The notes below the pieces were generated by a model. It did not search any database. It was not told the DNA's origin and saw nothing but the letters and a program-made list of their open reading frames with translations. DNA of 32,698 bases from positions 1-32,698 of the forward strand of contig JACVCO010000027.1 in NCBI GenBank assembly GCA_016741995.1, written 5' to 3'. Source of the stretch: Hydrogenophaga sp. Lineage in GTDB: Bacteria > Pseudomonadota > Gammaproteobacteria > Burkholderiales > Burkholderiaceae_C. The stretch's first letter is position 1. Each line of letters begins with the position of its first letter. The position numbers were made by a program, and so were the translations under genes. Of the stretch, positions 28,618 through 32,698 are shown piece by piece.

Positions 28618-30498
28618 ATGACAGAACTCATCGCCGGCACTTCTGCCGACGCGGACGGTGCCTACAAGGGCACCGTCCTTCACGACACCCGCCGCAGCCC
28701 GTTCTGGCTCAAGCCTCTGGAGGCCGTCTCGGCCCTCCTGATGCTGAACATCGCGGTGCTGCTGCTGGTGGGCGTGATCTCGCGTTACCTGTTCAACAAA
28801 TCCCTGGTGTGGTCGGACGAGGTCGTCTCGATCTCCTTCATCTGGCTCACCATGCTGGGCGCGGCCATCGCCGTGTACCGCAACGAACACCTGCGCCTCG
28901 GCCTGTTCGTCGATCTGCTGCCCGCGCGTGCCCGCGAGTTCGTGCACGCCTTCGCGCTGGTGGCCATCGCCGCCCTGCTGCTGGCCCTCATCGGCCCCGC
29001 CATCGAGTACGCCAAGGACGAGTGGTTCATCCACACGCCCGCGCTCGACCTGCCCAACACCTTTCGCGTCAGCTCCATTGCCTTCGGCTTCATTGCCATG
29101 CTGGCCCTGGTGCTGATGTACGCCGGCCGCTCGGCGCGCAAGCTCGACCTCGCGCTCGCCACCGTCATCGTCGGCGCCGTGGCCCTGGCGTGCTGGCATT
29201 TCTCGCCGCAGCTCATGAAGCTCGGGCCGGCCAACATCGTCATCTTCCTCATCGGCTTCGCGGCCGTGTGCCTGGTGGCCGGTGTGCCCATCGCCTTCTG
29301 CTTCGGCGTGGGTGCGGTGTGCTACCTGGCCTTCTCCACGCACGTGCCGCTCACCGTCGTCATCGGCCGCATGGACGAAGGCATGTCCAGCCTGGTGCTG
29401 GTCTCGGTGCCCATCTTCGTGCTGCTCGGCTGCATTCTCGATGCGACCGGCATGGGCAAGGCCATCGTCGATTTCCTGGCCTCGCTGCTCGGCCACATCA
29501 AGGCCGGCATGTCGTACGTGCTGCTGGGCTCGCTGTTCATCGTCTCGGGCATCTCCGGCTCCAAGGTGTCCGACATGGCCACCGTGGCACCCGCGCTCTT
29601 CCCCGAGATGAAGCGCCGCGGCAACAAGCCGCGCGAGATGGTGGCGCTGCTGGCCACCGGCGCCGCCATGGCCGACACCGTGCCGCCCAGCATCGTGCTC
29701 ATCGTCCTCGGTGCGGTCGCGGGCGTGTCCATCGCGGGCCTGTTCCAGGCCGGCTTCGTCATTGCCATGGTGCTGCTGGCGGTGCTGCTGGTGCTGGCGC
29801 GCTGGAAGGCCCGCAACGAAGACATGCAGAACGCCAAGCGCGCCCCGCTGTCGGCGGTGCGCCGCTTCCTGCTCGTGGCCACGCCCGCGCTGGTGCTGCC
29901 CTTCCTCATCCGCGCCGCGGTGGGCGAAGGCGTGGCCACCGCCACCGAGGTCTCCACCGTCGCCGTGCTCTACGCACTCATCATCGGCCAGACGCTGTAC
30001 GGCGGCATCGGCCTGCGCAAGTTCTACGACATGCTGGTGGAAACCGCCGCGCTCTCGGGCGTGGTGCTGCTGGTGCTGGGTGCGGCGTCGGCCATGGCCT
30101 GGTCCATCACGCAAAGCGGCGTGGTGCAGCAGCTCTCGGTGTTCATGACCTCGCTGCCCGGCGGCTGGATGGGCTTCATGGCCGTCACCATCCTGGTGTT
30201 CGTGGCGCTGGGCTGTCTGCTCGAAGGCCTGCCCGCGGTGCTGCTGCTGGCGCCCATCATGTTCCCCATCGCCAAGTCGCTGGGCATCAACGACATCCAC
30301 TACGCCATGGTCGTGGTCTGCGCCATGAACATCGGCCTGATGATGCCCCCCATCGGCGTGGGCTTCTACATCGCCTGCCGCATCGGCGACGCGCCGCCCG
30401 ACGAAGTCATCGGCGCCATCTGGCCCTACCTGCTGGCCCTGCTGGTGGGCGTGGTGATCATCGCGGCCTTCCCGCAGATCACCGCCATGGCCTTGTGA
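28618..30498 (+). CDS. dctQM: Fused TRAP transporter permease DctQ-DctM
   Basis: A 626-residue membrane protein combining both permease subunits. Residues about 30-190 are DctQ-like (four helices, SRYLFNKSLVWSDEVVSISFIW, NEHLRLGLFVDLL). Residues about 200-626 are DctM-like: GVPIAFCFGVGAV, ISGSKVSDMATVAPALFP, GAAMADTVPPSIVLIVLG, GVATATEVSTVAVLYA and MMPPIGVGFYIACRI. Fused QM proteins are known, for example in sialic acid TRAP systems, but the other two systems here have separate genes. The stop overlaps the region of possible starts for the E1-alpha gene. Confidence 0.93.
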   Translation: MTELIAGTSADADGAYKGTVLHDTRRSPFWLKPLEAVSALLMLNIAVLLLVGVISRYLFNKSLVWSDEVVSISFIWLTMLGAAIAVYRNEHLRLGLFVDLLPARAREFVHAFALVAIAALLLALIGPAIEYAKDEWFIHTPALDLPNTFRVSSIAFGFIAMLALVLMYAGRSARKLDLALATVIVGAVALACWHFSPQLMKLGPANIVIFLIGFAAVCLVAGVPIAFCFGVGAVCYLAFSTHVPLTVVIGRMDEGMSSLVLVSVPIFVLLGCILDATGMGKAIVDFLASLLGHIKAGMSYVLLGSLFIVSGISGSKVSDMATVAPALFPEMKRRGNKPREMVALLATGAAMADTVPPSIVLIVLGAVAGVSIAGLFQAGFVIAMVLLAVLLVLARWKARNEDMQNAKRAPLSAVRRFLLVATPALVLPFLIRAAVGEGVATATEVSTVAVLYALIIGQTLYGGIGLRKFYDMLVETAALSGVVLLVLGAASAMAWSITQSGVVQQLSVFMTSLPGGWMGFMAVTILVFVALGCLLEGLPAVLLLAPIMFPIAKSLGINDIHYAMVVVCAMNIGLMMPPIGVGFYIACRIGDAPPDEVIGAIWPYLLALLVGVVIIAAFPQITAMAL

Positions 30499-30506
30499 GC
30501 GTGACC

Positions 30507-32698
<2,192 letters not shown>

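Overview
The window is GC-rich, gene-dense DNA that reads as a chromosome segment of a betaproteobacterium of the order Burkholderiales, most likely Comamonadaceae (Hydrogenophaga/Acidovorax-like; genus is inference). Reasons: the order gyrA-serC-pheA-tyrA-aroA-cmk-rpsA-ihfB-lapA-lapB, the single-ORF aroA-cmk fusion, the GyrA sequence style, and the density of TRAP/tripartite uptake genes. No tRNA, rRNA, CRISPR array, phage gene or insertion sequence was seen.

Layout. (1) 1-~530: a fragment of a VIT-domain protein with different codon style (GCG-rich alanine) abuts a 5'-truncated gyrA in the same frame; it looks like a chimeric or rearranged junction. (2) 533-10651, plus strand: housekeeping block gyrA(3' part)-serC-pheA-tyrA-aroA/cmk-rpsA-ihfB-lapA-lapB, with many start/stop overlaps. 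A good sigma70-type promoter for rpsA lies inside the cmk part, and the rpsA leader can form small hairpins. (3) 10655-18961, minus strand: an operon, in transcription order, of a YcsI/DUF1445 (D-glutamate cyclase family) protein, TRAP dctP, dctQ, dctM, a second dctP, and a 5-oxoprolinase-type HyuA-HyuB fusion. A LysR gene (19077-20036, minus) lies just upstream. (4) 20127-22893, plus strand: a second, clearly paralogous TRAP set dctP-dctQ-dctM, divergent from the LysR gene and closed by a strong intrinsic terminator. (5) 22967-24318: rdgC and crcB. (6) 24344-26576, minus strand: an unrecognised 52-codon small ORF with a strong ribosome binding site, an alpha/beta-hydrolase-LuxR fusion that may be translated from a leaderless mRNA, and an IclR regulator. 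(7) 26724-32473, plus strand, divergent from iclR: SDR dehydrogenase, a different-type dctP, a fused dctQM, and E1-alpha/E1-beta of a thiamine-diphosphate 2-oxo-acid/acetoin-type dehydrogenase without E2/E3. (8) 32470-end: the start of ilvC, overlapping the E1-beta stop codon.

How the genes may work together. The minus-strand operon suggests a D-glutamate/pyroglutamate scavenging route: TRAP uptake with two alternative binding proteins, cyclisation of (D-)glutamate to 5-oxoproline by the YcsI protein, and ATP-driven opening of 5-oxoproline to glutamate by the oxoprolinase, under a LysR regulator that could also control the neighbouring paralogous TRAP set. The IclR-SDR-TRAP-E1 block looks like a catabolic cassette for a small hydroxy- or oxo-acid (or acetoin-like) compound whose substrate cannot be read from sequence. 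Both proposals are inference from gene families and arrangement.
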